From IMG/VR virus record IMGVR_UViG_3300042731_002679, positions 1-64,000 of that record: a stretch of 64,000 nucleotides of DNA; one strand, given 5' to 3'. The stretch is from a virus. Under the pieces are notes generated by a model. It searched no databases. It was not told where the DNA came from and was given only the letters and a program-made list of their open reading frames with translations. Within the stretch, counting starts at the first letter, position 1. Each line of letters opens with the position of its first letter. This document shows, piece by piece, positions 57,256 through 64,000 of the stretch. A program made the position numbers and the translations under genes.

Positions 57256-58941
57256 TTATGCTCCAATCCCGATACCGGAACCGAGAATGTGTGATCTGCT
57301 TGTCAGTGCCCACCACGGCACGCCGCTCGGCGGTGCTTCCCCCGTCGCCACCGGGAACCACCGCAGCGAGCGGTTGAGGGCGCGCTGGTAGCCGGTGCGG
57401 GAGTCGTCGTAGACCTGGCGGACTTCGGCGGCAGACAATCCGCGATTCCAAAAACGAACGTCGGAAATCTGACCGTCGAGATGCGAAGACAACCCCGCAA
57501 TAGCATCAGCGTAGGAACTGGTTGTGTGATTGTATGTATTGCTGCCAAAACTGACACCTGCTGGGCTGTCAAAATGTCCGTTGAGGCTAATTTGGATTGT
57601 GTCGTTACTGTAGTCGAGGATGCCAACGCAATGATTCCACCCATCTGCAACAGTTGTGCCGCTTGATATTGTGGATTGAAAAGCATCACCGTTCTGGCTT
57701 CGCCCCCCAGCTAAAATTTTGGTCCCGCCGGTGACGTTAATCCAGATATTGTTGTTGTTTCCAATAGAACCAGCGAAAAGCACGTTGTCCCAATAACCAG
57801 CGTCTAAGGTGCCGGAGGCATAGTAAAACCAGAGCGAGAAACAACTAGCTGAAGCACCCTGGAGTAGGTTCCCAACGCAGTTTGTTCCCAATGACACATA
57901 GTCATTGCTGCCGTCGAAGTCCAGAGCGAAGTCGCCCCTGGGAGTCGGCACCCAGTCCGTTGCCGGGTCCATACTGGTGAGCGTGCCGTCATGCTGCTTG
58001 GCCAGGTCACGTGCCAATCCACCTCCGCTGTACGTCGGTAGACCGAGCCACCAGAATTGCAGCCCATCATTCAGCCCCTCCCCCCAGTTGACCGGCTGGG
58101 CGGGGTCAACGGATGCGAGAGACCTACTGGCAGGGAACGGGGCGATACCGACTGTCGCGGCTTCCTCTTCTTCCGCTACTGCTACCGGGAAGTAGGTCAG
58201 GCTGCGGTTTAGCGTGCGGGTGTAGCCGGTGCGGGAGTCTTCGTAGATGTTCCATAGTTCGGCGTCCGACAACGCATGGTCGAAGACACGAACATCATCT
58301 ACGAGTCCGTCCCACCAGTTGTAGTTGGTGGACAAAATACGCAGTCGGCCAATCGAAAACAGGTCCGGTGTGGCCGGTGTCAGGTCGGTAGTGGTGCCAT
58401 TTTCGATTATGCCATTGACCGCGATTCGCCGCAGAGTCGAGCTATAAAATACGGCGGCAACATGAAACCAGGTATTGGCTACAACGGAGGTTAACGACAA
58501 GGCCGAGCTAACCGAACCACTTGCCCTAACCACTGCGGCAAACTTGTTGCCATTGGTCATCTGCAACTGAAACCCGTTGTTGCTGCCTCCCGCTGACAGC
58601 GAGACAGCATCACGGTAATTCCCCAGCGACCCCGCCTGGACCCAGGCTGTAATCGTAAACGGCACCGAAACATTGTGAGCATTTCCGCCATCGACGTAAT
58701 CCGACGAACCGTTGAATTCAGCAACCTGCCCACGGTCGCTAGTGACCAGCGTTGCTCCGTAGTTTGTGCCGATATTTCGGGCGGTCAGGTCGCGGCCAAT
58801 GTTGCTGCTGGGCAACATTTTGAATTGGGCCTTGAGCCCACTATTCAACGCCTCCCCCCAGTCAACCGGCTGGGCGGGGTTGACGGAGGCGAGGCTGGAA
58901 GGCAGCCATAGCTTTCGAGTTGGAGCGATGATGTTCGCCAT
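57256..58941 (-). CDS. Tandem LamG-type lectin-like virion protein
   Basis: 561 aa with two related halves. Each starts PAQPV(D/N)WGE (22-30 and 280-288), contains a concanavalin/LamG-like jelly roll (TITAWVQAGSLGNYRDAVSL in the first, VADGWNHCVGILDYSNDTIQ in the second) and ends DSRTGY-x-R-x-LNRSL-x-(Y/W)FPVA. LamG_3-type domains bind carbohydrates, so a receptor-binding role is likely. The internal duplication is clear at protein and DNA level. Confidence 0.75.
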   Translation of the reverse strand: MANIIAPTRKLWLPSSLASVNPAQPVDWGEALNSGLKAQFKMLPSSNIGRDLTARNIGTNYGATLVTSDRGQVAEFNGSSDYVDGGNAHNVSVPFTITAWVQAGSLGNYRDAVSLSAGGSNNGFQLQMTNGNKFAAVVRASGSVSSALSLTSVVANTWFHVAAVFYSSTLRRIAVNGIIENGTTTDLTPATPDLFSIGRLRILSTNYNWWDGLVDDVRVFDHALSDAELWNIYEDSRTGYTRTLNRSLTYFPVAVAEEEEAATVGIAPFPASRSLASVDPAQPVNWGEGLNDGLQFWWLGLPTYSGGGLARDLAKQHDGTLTSMDPATDWVPTPRGDFALDFDGSNDYVSLGTNCVGNLLQGASASCFSLWFYYASGTLDAGYWDNVLFAGSIGNNNNIWINVTGGTKILAGGRSQNGDAFQSTISSGTTVADGWNHCVGILDYSNDTIQISLNGHFDSPAGVSFGSNTYNHTTSSYADAIAGLSSHLDGQISDVRFWNRGLSAAEVRQVYDDSRTGYQRALNRSLRWFPVATGEAPPSGVPWWALTSRSHILGSGIGIGA

Positions 58942-58950
58942 CGGGCGATG

Positions 58951-59400
58951 CTAGCTTGCGGGAATAACGGTCTTCGGCGTGGCTTTCAGGTCCCAGCCAG
59001 CCGACAAGTTCTGGTCGGTGCTGTTCTTGATCGAGAACTGGCAGTCCGCGACAATCGGTATGCCGTCTAACGGATAGCTGGCCGATGCCGATGCCCCCGA
59101 CGGAATCTTGAACGACCCGACGTACAGGTGCGGGCAGCTTGCCGACGGCGCAGGGGCATCGTTCGCCCCGTCAATGTTCAGGTCTTGGCGAAACAGATCA
59201 ACGGTCGAACCGGCCGCCACCGCCGCACCGAAATCGCAGGTCAAGACGAAGTCGGCCAGCGGGTAGTTGTTGTGCACGCCGCTTTCCAGCGTGTCGTCAT
59301 CGGCTGCCACGTAGGCATCCGACGCCGCCGAAGTACCACTGTCTTCCAGCGTCACTTGGGACGCATACTCGTAAATCACACTATTGGTCGTTGCAGCCAT
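58951..59400 (-). CDS. Small beta-rich virion protein
   Basis: 149 aa. Ala/Ser/Thr/Val-rich, all-beta (YPLADFVLTCDFGAAVAAGS, ASYPLDGIPIVADCQFSI), no motif. Location between LamG and glycosyltransferase genes suggests a virion part. Its first 20 nt overlap the next gene upstream. Confidence 0.5.
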   Translation of the reverse strand: MAATTNSVIYEYASQVTLEDSGTSAASDAYVAADDDTLESGVHNNYPLADFVLTCDFGAAVAAGSTVDLFRQDLNIDGANDAPAPSASCPHLYVGSFKIPSGASASASYPLDGIPIVADCQFSIKNSTDQNLSAGWDLKATPKTVIPAS

Positions 59401-60061
59401 CGGCTGTTCTCCTTTTCTCTAATTCGTCTGCCAGGGCATCGCGATAGGTGTAGTGCCTTGGGCCAACATGGAACAACTTCTTACTCGCATCGTGGTCCAC
59501 ATGCAGGCTGAATCCAGCCTCTCGGGCACGCTGAGAGAACACATAGTCCTGGGTGACGTGGCCATTCTCTTCCGACCAACCCTGGCAGTACCAAGGCCGG
59601 GGGATCGTCTCGTAGACCTCACGCCGAACCAGCGTCAGTCCTTGCGGCAGCAGGTCCACCTCTTCGACGCCGGTGGATTCCTCGGTCGTCAGCACCGTCT
59701 TGCCACCCTTCTGGGCTGTAAACCGCAGCGGGCTGCCCTTGTTGACCGAGTAGTTGGCCCCAACGATGTCGAGCCGCCTACTTGCCAACAGATGCAGCAC
59801 GTCGGGTGCAAACCCCATGTCGTCCTCGATGGAAAGGAAATGCGTCCATCGCAGCCGGTCGTCTTCGAGGTACTTGTCGATCATCCGCTCGTAGTTTGCC
59901 CCGATGCCGCTGCCCTCCACGCCGTCGGTGACGAGGTGCTGTGTCTCCTCGTCGGCGTAGATTCGCTGCTGGGCGAAGTACGCCACCAGCTTCGCCAAGC
60001 TCTGGGCATAGCAGAGTCGGCAAAGTCCGGTGGACGGTGTTAGGACAGCGACGTTGAACAC
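59381..60061 (-). CDS. GT-A type glycosyltransferase in the tail block
   Basis: 226 aa. A VAVLTPSTGLCRLCYAQSL start, HFLSIEDDMGFAPDVLHLL (74-92) with the metal-binding EDD, LDIVGANYSVNK, and LPQGLTLVRREVYETIPRPW then VDHDASKKLFHVG. This is a nucleotide-diphospho-sugar transferase fold. It lies inside the fibre and spike gene cluster, far from the main sugar cassette, so it may decorate tail proteins. Confidence 0.7.
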   Translation of the reverse strand: MFNVAVLTPSTGLCRLCYAQSLAKLVAYFAQQRIYADEETQHLVTDGVEGSGIGANYERMIDKYLEDDRLRWTHFLSIEDDMGFAPDVLHLLASRRLDIVGANYSVNKGSPLRFTAQKGGKTVLTTEESTGVEEVDLLPQGLTLVRREVYETIPRPWYCQGWSEENGHVTQDYVFSQRAREAGFSLHVDHDASKKLFHVGPRHYTYRDALADELEKRRTADGCNDQ

Positions 60062-60063
60062 GG

Positions 60064-60369
60064 CTAGCTCCCGTCGGCGAAGACATCCACGGCGGCGTCC
60101 ACCTTGGTCTGGATCGCGGCGTCCGACGCACCCTGAATCACGCTGGCATCCAGGTCTTTGTTCGCGGCGAGCATGGCCATGAGCATTTCGCTGGCCGCCC
60201 CGACCGGGTTAGCGAATGCCTGCTTGGCCCAGATCAGCCGGTTGGCGTGATTCGCCGTCCCGGCATCCTCGTTGCGAATCGCTTCTGCCGCAACGATGCA
60301 CGCCACAGCGGTTCGGTTCTTCAAGGCGCTGTCGCCCATCAGGGACTTCAGTTCGTTATAGCTAGCCAT
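60064..60369 (-). CDS. Small helical virion-block protein
   Basis: 101 aa. MASYNELKSLMGDSALKNRT, then AVACIVAAEAIRNEDAG; helical, Ala-rich, C-terminal DVFADGS. Not recognised. Confidence 0.5.
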   Translation of the reverse strand: MASYNELKSLMGDSALKNRTAVACIVAAEAIRNEDAGTANHANRLIWAKQAFANPVGAASEMLMAMLAANKDLDASVIQGASDAAIQTKVDAAVDVFADGS

Positions 60370-60532
60370 CGGTTTCTCCTATTGGTTCGATGGTCGCGGA
60401 GATCACGTCAACCCTGCCTGCCAGGACGATGACGCACTGCTCCGCTTCTTCACGGTCAGCGAAAGGCCCGTACAAAGGACCGTCCGCACGAACGTCGTAC
60501 ACCGCACGGACGTTGTATTGCGGTTTTGGCAT
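60362..60532 (-). CDS. Short hypothetical protein
   Basis: 56 aa from the ATG at 60532, with AGGAGAAA upstream. MPKPQYNVRAVYDVRADGP, then EEAEQCVIVLAGRVDVISA; small alpha/beta fold. The stop overlaps the next start (ATGGCTAG). Confidence 0.5.
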   Translation of the reverse strand: MPKPQYNVRAVYDVRADGPLYGPFADREEAEQCVIVLAGRVDVISATIEPIGETDG

Positions 60533-60551
60533 CGGATTTCTCCTGAATTGG

Positions 60552-60983
60552 TTATCCGTGAATGTTCTCCGGGTCGTCGCCCCGCCGGTGGATGCCGGAC
60601 TGTGCGGCCAGGTTGGCCGATATTTCCGACCGGGTTCGTGAGCACGTTTCCGTCATCGCTCGGAGGGTGTCGTTCAGCTTTTCGCTGTCAGCGTGCAACT
60701 GCTGCCGCCATTCGTTCTGGTTTCGTTCCTGCCGCTCGGAGATCGTGTCCAGCGTTTTGCGAAAGTTGTCGCGGGACCGTGGCATTTCCTTCGCCAACAG
60801 ATACCACAATGCCCAGGCCAATACGCCGAAGGCCGATAGCTGAACGCCATCGTTGAACCAGGGGGGCGTAGGCATGGATTGGGAAATGGCGGCCGTGTAG
60901 AGCGCGGCGGGAATCGACACCATCGCTATTGTGAGTAGGGCGCTGTGCGTAAACATTGTTCTGGTTCCTGTGTTGGTATTCAT
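60552..60983 (-). CDS. Holin-like membrane protein
   Basis: 143 aa. Two hydrophobic segments, about 14-34 (ALLTIAMVSIPAALYTAAI) and 48-64 (LSAFGVLAWALWYLLAK), then a long charged helix (KTLDTISERQERNQNEWRQQ). Holin-type or membrane-anchored adaptor. It lies between the spike gene and short virion genes. Confidence 0.45.
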   Translation of the reverse strand: MNTNTGTRTMFTHSALLTIAMVSIPAALYTAAISQSMPTPPWFNDGVQLSAFGVLAWALWYLLAKEMPRSRDNFRKTLDTISERQERNQNEWRQQLHADSEKLNDTLRAMTETCSRTRSEISANLAAQSGIHRRGDDPENIHG

Positions 60984-60998
60984 CGCCGCAGCCCCCTG

Positions 60999-62621
60999 TT
61001 AGGTGCTTCCGGCCTCGTAGGGATGGTCTCTGTCGACGAACACCCGCGTCCCGTCCGGCTCGACTACCCAGAAGTTGTTCACCGCGCTGCCGATCCACTC
61101 GACCAGGCCAAATGACGCCCCGCCTTCCAGCGTCGTGCCCTCGAACTCCGTGCCGGTGCTGCCGTAAATCCAGAATCCCGCCCGCAGGGTCGAGTAGCGG
61201 GGATCGTTGCCCGTGCGGACCAGTGTGCAATCCTCGATCCGGGCCGAATGGCCGACGCCCCCGGGCTCGCCCAGCAGCACGTTAGCCAGCGGTGACTCCA
61301 TGCGAATGTCGCGGTACAGCACGACAGGGTGAGGGCCGGGGTCGCTTCCGTTTCCCATCACGCTCATGCACGCGACTTGCTGGTGGAAGTCGTCCCACAG
61401 GTCCTCCGTCTCGACCGTGACCGAACCGCCCTGGACGACGATGTTGTGGTTCGTCAATCCGCCGCCGACCCAGTAGCCGGTGCCGTAGGCTTTACCGGCC
61501 AAACGAATGATGATCTCGTTGTCCCGAATGTCGAGGTTGCTGCTGTCGTCGCGGCAACGGATACCATGAGCACTCGCACGGTCGCCGTACTCGCCAGATC
61601 GGTTGATCGGCCCTTCCATCGACAGTTCGACGTAGTTGCCGACCGCCTCCGAGTCGGACCCGCCGCCGGTGAAGCTAATCGCGATGACATGCTCGCCCCT
61701 GCCGTAAATATAGTTGTAGTTGGCCGACACGTTCGTCTTGCCGTAGGCCAGCACCGCCCCAGCGTTGGTCGCCCAGGAGTCGATCATAAACTCGTTGTGC
61801 TGGATCGTGTCCCCGCCCTGGAGGTTGAACGCCCGATGCCGGGTGGTGATGACGTTGTGCTCGGCGACGATGCCGGTCCCGAGGATGCCAATCGTCGTTA
61901 CTCCGACGTGCCGATTACTGATGCCCGTACCGCGATCCCGGACGACGCTGTGATGGAGATACCCGGCATGGCCATCACGCAAGTAGATGGCCATAGAGTC
62001 GTCGCCTGCGTATTCAATCTCAACACCCGCGATTTCTGCACCCTGCATGGCAATGGAGTAGATTGGGTGCTGGTTCGTGCGCGATACCCCTTCACGAATG
62101 AAGCCATTGAACACCTCCAATCCCGAACGGTTCCAGGTGTCGCCGTGAACCCCGTATCCAAACTCACTGTTGCCGTAGGTGATCGTGTGGCCATTCAGGT
62201 CGAGCGTGACCCCGCTGGCCTGGACGGTGATTGCCGTGCCGGGCGCGTCGATGTCGGCCGTCAGGTGGTAGTGGCCGGGGGTAGCAATCGTTGTCGGGGA
62301 ATCAATGGGCGTCGAGTTGGCGAATGCCACCGGCTGGAGCGTGACGCCCTGCCCAGTCGGCTGGCCGTCCTGGTAGAACACCGCGTCGACCGCCTCGCCG
62401 GGCAATAGTCCGTCAACGTGCCAGAAGTGGCCGTGCTTGCCGCTGAATGAGGGCCGGGCCGACGACTCGCCTTCGATCTGCAAGTGAACCGACGACGGCT
62501 CGGCGGTTTCGCAGTAGACCACCGCCGCGTCCTGGCTGTCGTGCTGCCATACGTTCATCACCGAGAGAAGCGTTCGCGTCTCCAGTGGTTCGATTCGGCA
62601 TTGACGGGTTGCGGTCAGCAT
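60999..62621 (-). CDS. Beta-helix spike with planctomycete-type N-terminal motif
   Basis: 540 aa. Residues 9-20 are RIEPLETRTLLS, the LE-x-R-x-LL motif seen near the N-terminus of planctomycete surface proteins. Residues ~100-490 look like a right-handed parallel beta-helix: repeated short strands (GVTLDLNGHTITYG, ATTIGI-type turns, EVFNGFIREGV, HNVITTRHRAFNLQGG). This is the fold of many phage tailspikes and pectate-lyase-like enzymes. No catalytic residues can be set from sequence. Likely a receptor-binding or depolymerising spike. Confidence 0.65.
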   Translation of the reverse strand: MLTATRQCRIEPLETRTLLSVMNVWQHDSQDAAVVYCETAEPSSVHLQIEGESSARPSFSGKHGHFWHVDGLLPGEAVDAVFYQDGQPTGQGVTLQPVAFANSTPIDSPTTIATPGHYHLTADIDAPGTAITVQASGVTLDLNGHTITYGNSEFGYGVHGDTWNRSGLEVFNGFIREGVSRTNQHPIYSIAMQGAEIAGVEIEYAGDDSMAIYLRDGHAGYLHHSVVRDRGTGISNRHVGVTTIGILGTGIVAEHNVITTRHRAFNLQGGDTIQHNEFMIDSWATNAGAVLAYGKTNVSANYNYIYGRGEHVIAISFTGGGSDSEAVGNYVELSMEGPINRSGEYGDRASAHGIRCRDDSSNLDIRDNEIIIRLAGKAYGTGYWVGGGLTNHNIVVQGGSVTVETEDLWDDFHQQVACMSVMGNGSDPGPHPVVLYRDIRMESPLANVLLGEPGGVGHSARIEDCTLVRTGNDPRYSTLRAGFWIYGSTGTEFEGTTLEGGASFGLVEWIGSAVNNFWVVEPDGTRVFVDRDHPYEAGST

Positions 62622-62654
62622 GACACTTTTATTGAACTCGTTCCGCTTTGCGTG

Positions 62655-62765
62655 TTATCGGATTAGCTGCCAGGCTAACCACCAGCCAAGTCCGTAGATG
62701 GTAGCAGCAGCAGCCAGGATAACACCAACCAGCCACAGCAGCCATTTCGGGATAAAGATGTTCAT
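62655..62765 (-). CDS. Tiny single-span membrane protein
   Basis: 36 aa (MNIFIPKWLLWLVGVILAAA then ATIYGLGWWLAWQLIR), almost all hydrophobic. Its start is 1 nt after the stop of the upstream membrane gene. Possibly part of a lysis unit. Confidence 0.5.
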   Translation of the reverse strand: MNIFIPKWLLWLVGVILAAAATIYGLGWWLAWQLIR

Positions 62766-62766
62766 G

Positions 62767-63111
62767 CTACTTTTCGTCCTGCCGTCGCTTCCACCACTCA
62801 TAAAGTTCCATGATGAGGATGCGGATCAGCATTCCCACCACCTGCATCACAATGAAAATGACGATCGGGTTGCGGGTCTTGTCCCGCGCCCGCTTGATTG
62901 CTCGCTCTTTTACCAACTCACCGAACTGGTCGATGCCAAAGTCGTCGGGCTGTTCGCCAACCGACATCGCCTCATCGACAACGATCTCGGTAAGGTTCCG
63001 CAGCCGGTTAAGACTCAGCCGCCGCATGAGAAACGACTTCTCCCGGGCGGTCGAGACCTTCGCCCAGGCGTCCATCTTCTGGGCGAGGTAGGGGGGCTGT
63101 TGGTGGCTCAT
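62767..63111 (-). CDS. C-terminal membrane-anchored protein
   Basis: 114 aa from the ATG at 63111. Charged helical body (AKVSTAREKSFLMRRLSLN) and one transmembrane segment near the end (PIVIFIVMQVVGMLIRILIM). The start overlaps the previous stop (ATGA). Perhaps a lysis accessory. Confidence 0.45.
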   Translation of the reverse strand: MSHQQPPYLAQKMDAWAKVSTAREKSFLMRRLSLNRLRNLTEIVVDEAMSVGEQPDDFGIDQFGELVKERAIKRARDKTRNPIVIFIVMQVVGMLIRILIMELYEWWKRRQDEK

Positions 63112-63335
63112 CACTTCTCCCTCCAACCGACCATGAGGATTACGCCGAACGCAAATACCCGGAAGCTCTCTTGGGCAACGGACCCTGTCAATCTTTTGAT
63201 CCACTCCGTTTCCGGCTGGCACGTCACGACCAGAGTTACTACCGCCACCAGCGCCGCACCAATTCCGGTTATCAACACGCCCGGTATGAAGGCCAGCACT
63301 CGCAGCACAACGTACAGGGCGTCACTCAGCATCAT
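63111..63335 (-). CDS. Small two-span membrane protein, holin-like
   Basis: 74 aa from the ATG at 63335. Hydrophobic regions at about 10-38 (VLAFIPGVLITGIGAALVAV and onward) and about 58-70 (FRVFAFGVILMVG). Small size, membrane segments, and neighbours suggest a holin. Overlaps the peptidase stop. Confidence 0.45.
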   Translation of the reverse strand: MMLSDALYVVLRVLAFIPGVLITGIGAALVAVVTLVVTCQPETEWIKRLTGSVAQESFRVFAFGVILMVGWREK

Positions 63336-64000
63336 GCGGCCTCCACAACGGTTCGTGCCGCCCAGGCACCGTACCGCCAGTTGACGTTGCTGGGGCTGGC
63401 CCACTCGCCGAACCCGCCATTCTTCCAGTTGGTGCCCCAGGAATTCACGTCCAACGTCCGACCGTTCCCAAGGTACTGCAACTTCAACACACTATGCCCC
63501 CGTGCACCGTAGACGACCGGGTAGCCTAGTGCAAGAGACGATAGCAGTTCACGGACGGTTGTGATGTCGTAGAACTCTTCCACACGGTACTTGAGTGCCT
63601 CGGCGATTGCCTCTTCGCTCGGCTTGCGGCGGAAGCCTCCGCTCCGTGGATACAGCGACTCGGGAGCGATGCCCTTTTCACGCACGAACCGCAGGTTCTC
63701 GTCGATGCTGCTTCCGGCGTCGCGACCGTGCGACGTGGTGTTGTAGATGAACAGCGGCGACAAGAGGACGAACGGCTGCCCGGAGAACGCCCGAATGACC
63801 ATCGTATCCTGCCCGGTCGATTCGGTGGCACACGAACCGTGGCCATTCTGGTCGAGGACCTCTTCCACGAACTGCTGATTGTTCACCAGCGGCCCGATCT
63901 CTTCGATCTCTGCATCGGTCAGCACGTCAAGCCGCTCGCTGTAGAGCGGGAACCATTCACCCGGCCGGCTCACACGCGGCAGGCATCCCGTCGCCCGGCC
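63332..64000 (-). CDS. Papain-like cysteine peptidase, open at right edge
   Basis: At least 222 codons; no stop separates the visible frame from the window edge, so it probably starts beyond 64000 (a GTG at 63973 is an alternative start). C1-family residues: QNGHGSCATES with catalytic Cys, GARGHSVLKL with His, and VNSWGTNWKNGGFGEW with Asn. LSPLFIYNTTS matches the family's hydrophobic helix. It may process virion proteins or cut host surface proteins; its place next to small membrane genes also fits a lysis role. Confidence 0.75.
   Translation of the reverse strand, partial: GRATGCLPRVSRPGEWFPLYSERLDVLTDAEIEEIGPLVNNQQFVEEVLDQNGHGSCATESTGQDTMVIRAFSGQPFVLLSPLFIYNTTSHGRDAGSSIDENLRFVREKGIAPESLYPRSGGFRRKPSEEAIAEALKYRVEEFYDITTVRELLSSLALGYPVVYGARGHSVLKLQYLGNGRTLDVNSWGTNWKNGGFGEWASPSNVNWRYGAWAARTVVEAA

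Noticed and set aside
1-64000. CRISPR array
   Set aside because: No run of regularly spaced direct repeats was seen; the repeated motifs at 28.9-33.6 kb are irregularly spaced and tied to start codons.

Overview
The window reads as part of a tailed-phage genome (or prophage) of at least 64 kb with high GC. Both edges cut through genes, and terminase and portal are not in view. The host was probably a planctomycete. The best clue is the beta-helix virion protein at 60999-62621, which opens with RIEPLETRTLLS, a version of the LE-x-R-x-LL motif found near the N-terminus of many large planctomycete surface proteins. High GC and the Cys-rich virion proteins agree with this. The host call is an inference.

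Layout. (1) 1-10742, minus strand: a glycan-modification cassette (four glycosyltransferases, one of them fused to a sulfotransferase, plus two methyltransferases) followed by an AP2-domain protein, scaffold-like protein, major capsid protein, decoration-like protein, a zinc-knuckle protein overlapping an SSB-like OB-fold protein, and a cut gene at the left edge. (2) 10743-10988: divergent promoter region. (3) 10989-26749, plus strand: a zinc-finger protein, two ParB-like proteins, CsrA, YqaJ exonuclease and RecT, a replication-initiator-like protein, DnaB helicase, RusA, and many small overlapping genes, with structured RNA candidates at 15450, 16610, 21590 and 26150. (4) 26750-27550: about 800 bp without a convincing gene. 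(5) 27551-42895, plus strand: a monocistronic gene with its own promoter and terminator, then an array of small unknown genes separated by a recurring intergenic module (a GC-rich hairpin, then a TGTAGC...GGAGGATG start-associated motif). Two DNA methyltransferase-like genes, an SNF2-type helicase and a serine recombinase follow. (6) 42855-64000, minus strand: a tightly packed virion and lysis block. In transcription order it holds a papain-like peptidase, small membrane proteins, a beta-helix spike, a holin-like protein, another glycosyltransferase, LamG and fibre proteins, connector and tail proteins, Cys-rich virion proteins and two large internal-virion-type proteins (678 and 1245 aa).

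How it fits together. The plus-strand region supplies recombination (YqaJ/RecT/RusA), replication (initiator/DnaB), probable DNA modification and gene regulation. The minus-strand blocks build the particle. The sugar, sulfate and methyl transferases share the capsid operon, so they may decorate virion proteins or remodel host surface glycans. ParB-like proteins and a serine recombinase leave a temperate or plasmid-like life style open.

Most striking for follow-up: the glycosyltransferase-sulfotransferase cassette, the interlocked hairpins at 26.1-26.4 kb, the tRNA-like RNA at 21.6 kb, the repeated hairpin plus start-associated modules at 29-33 kb, and three promoter-plus-terminator pairs that look like small-RNA genes.
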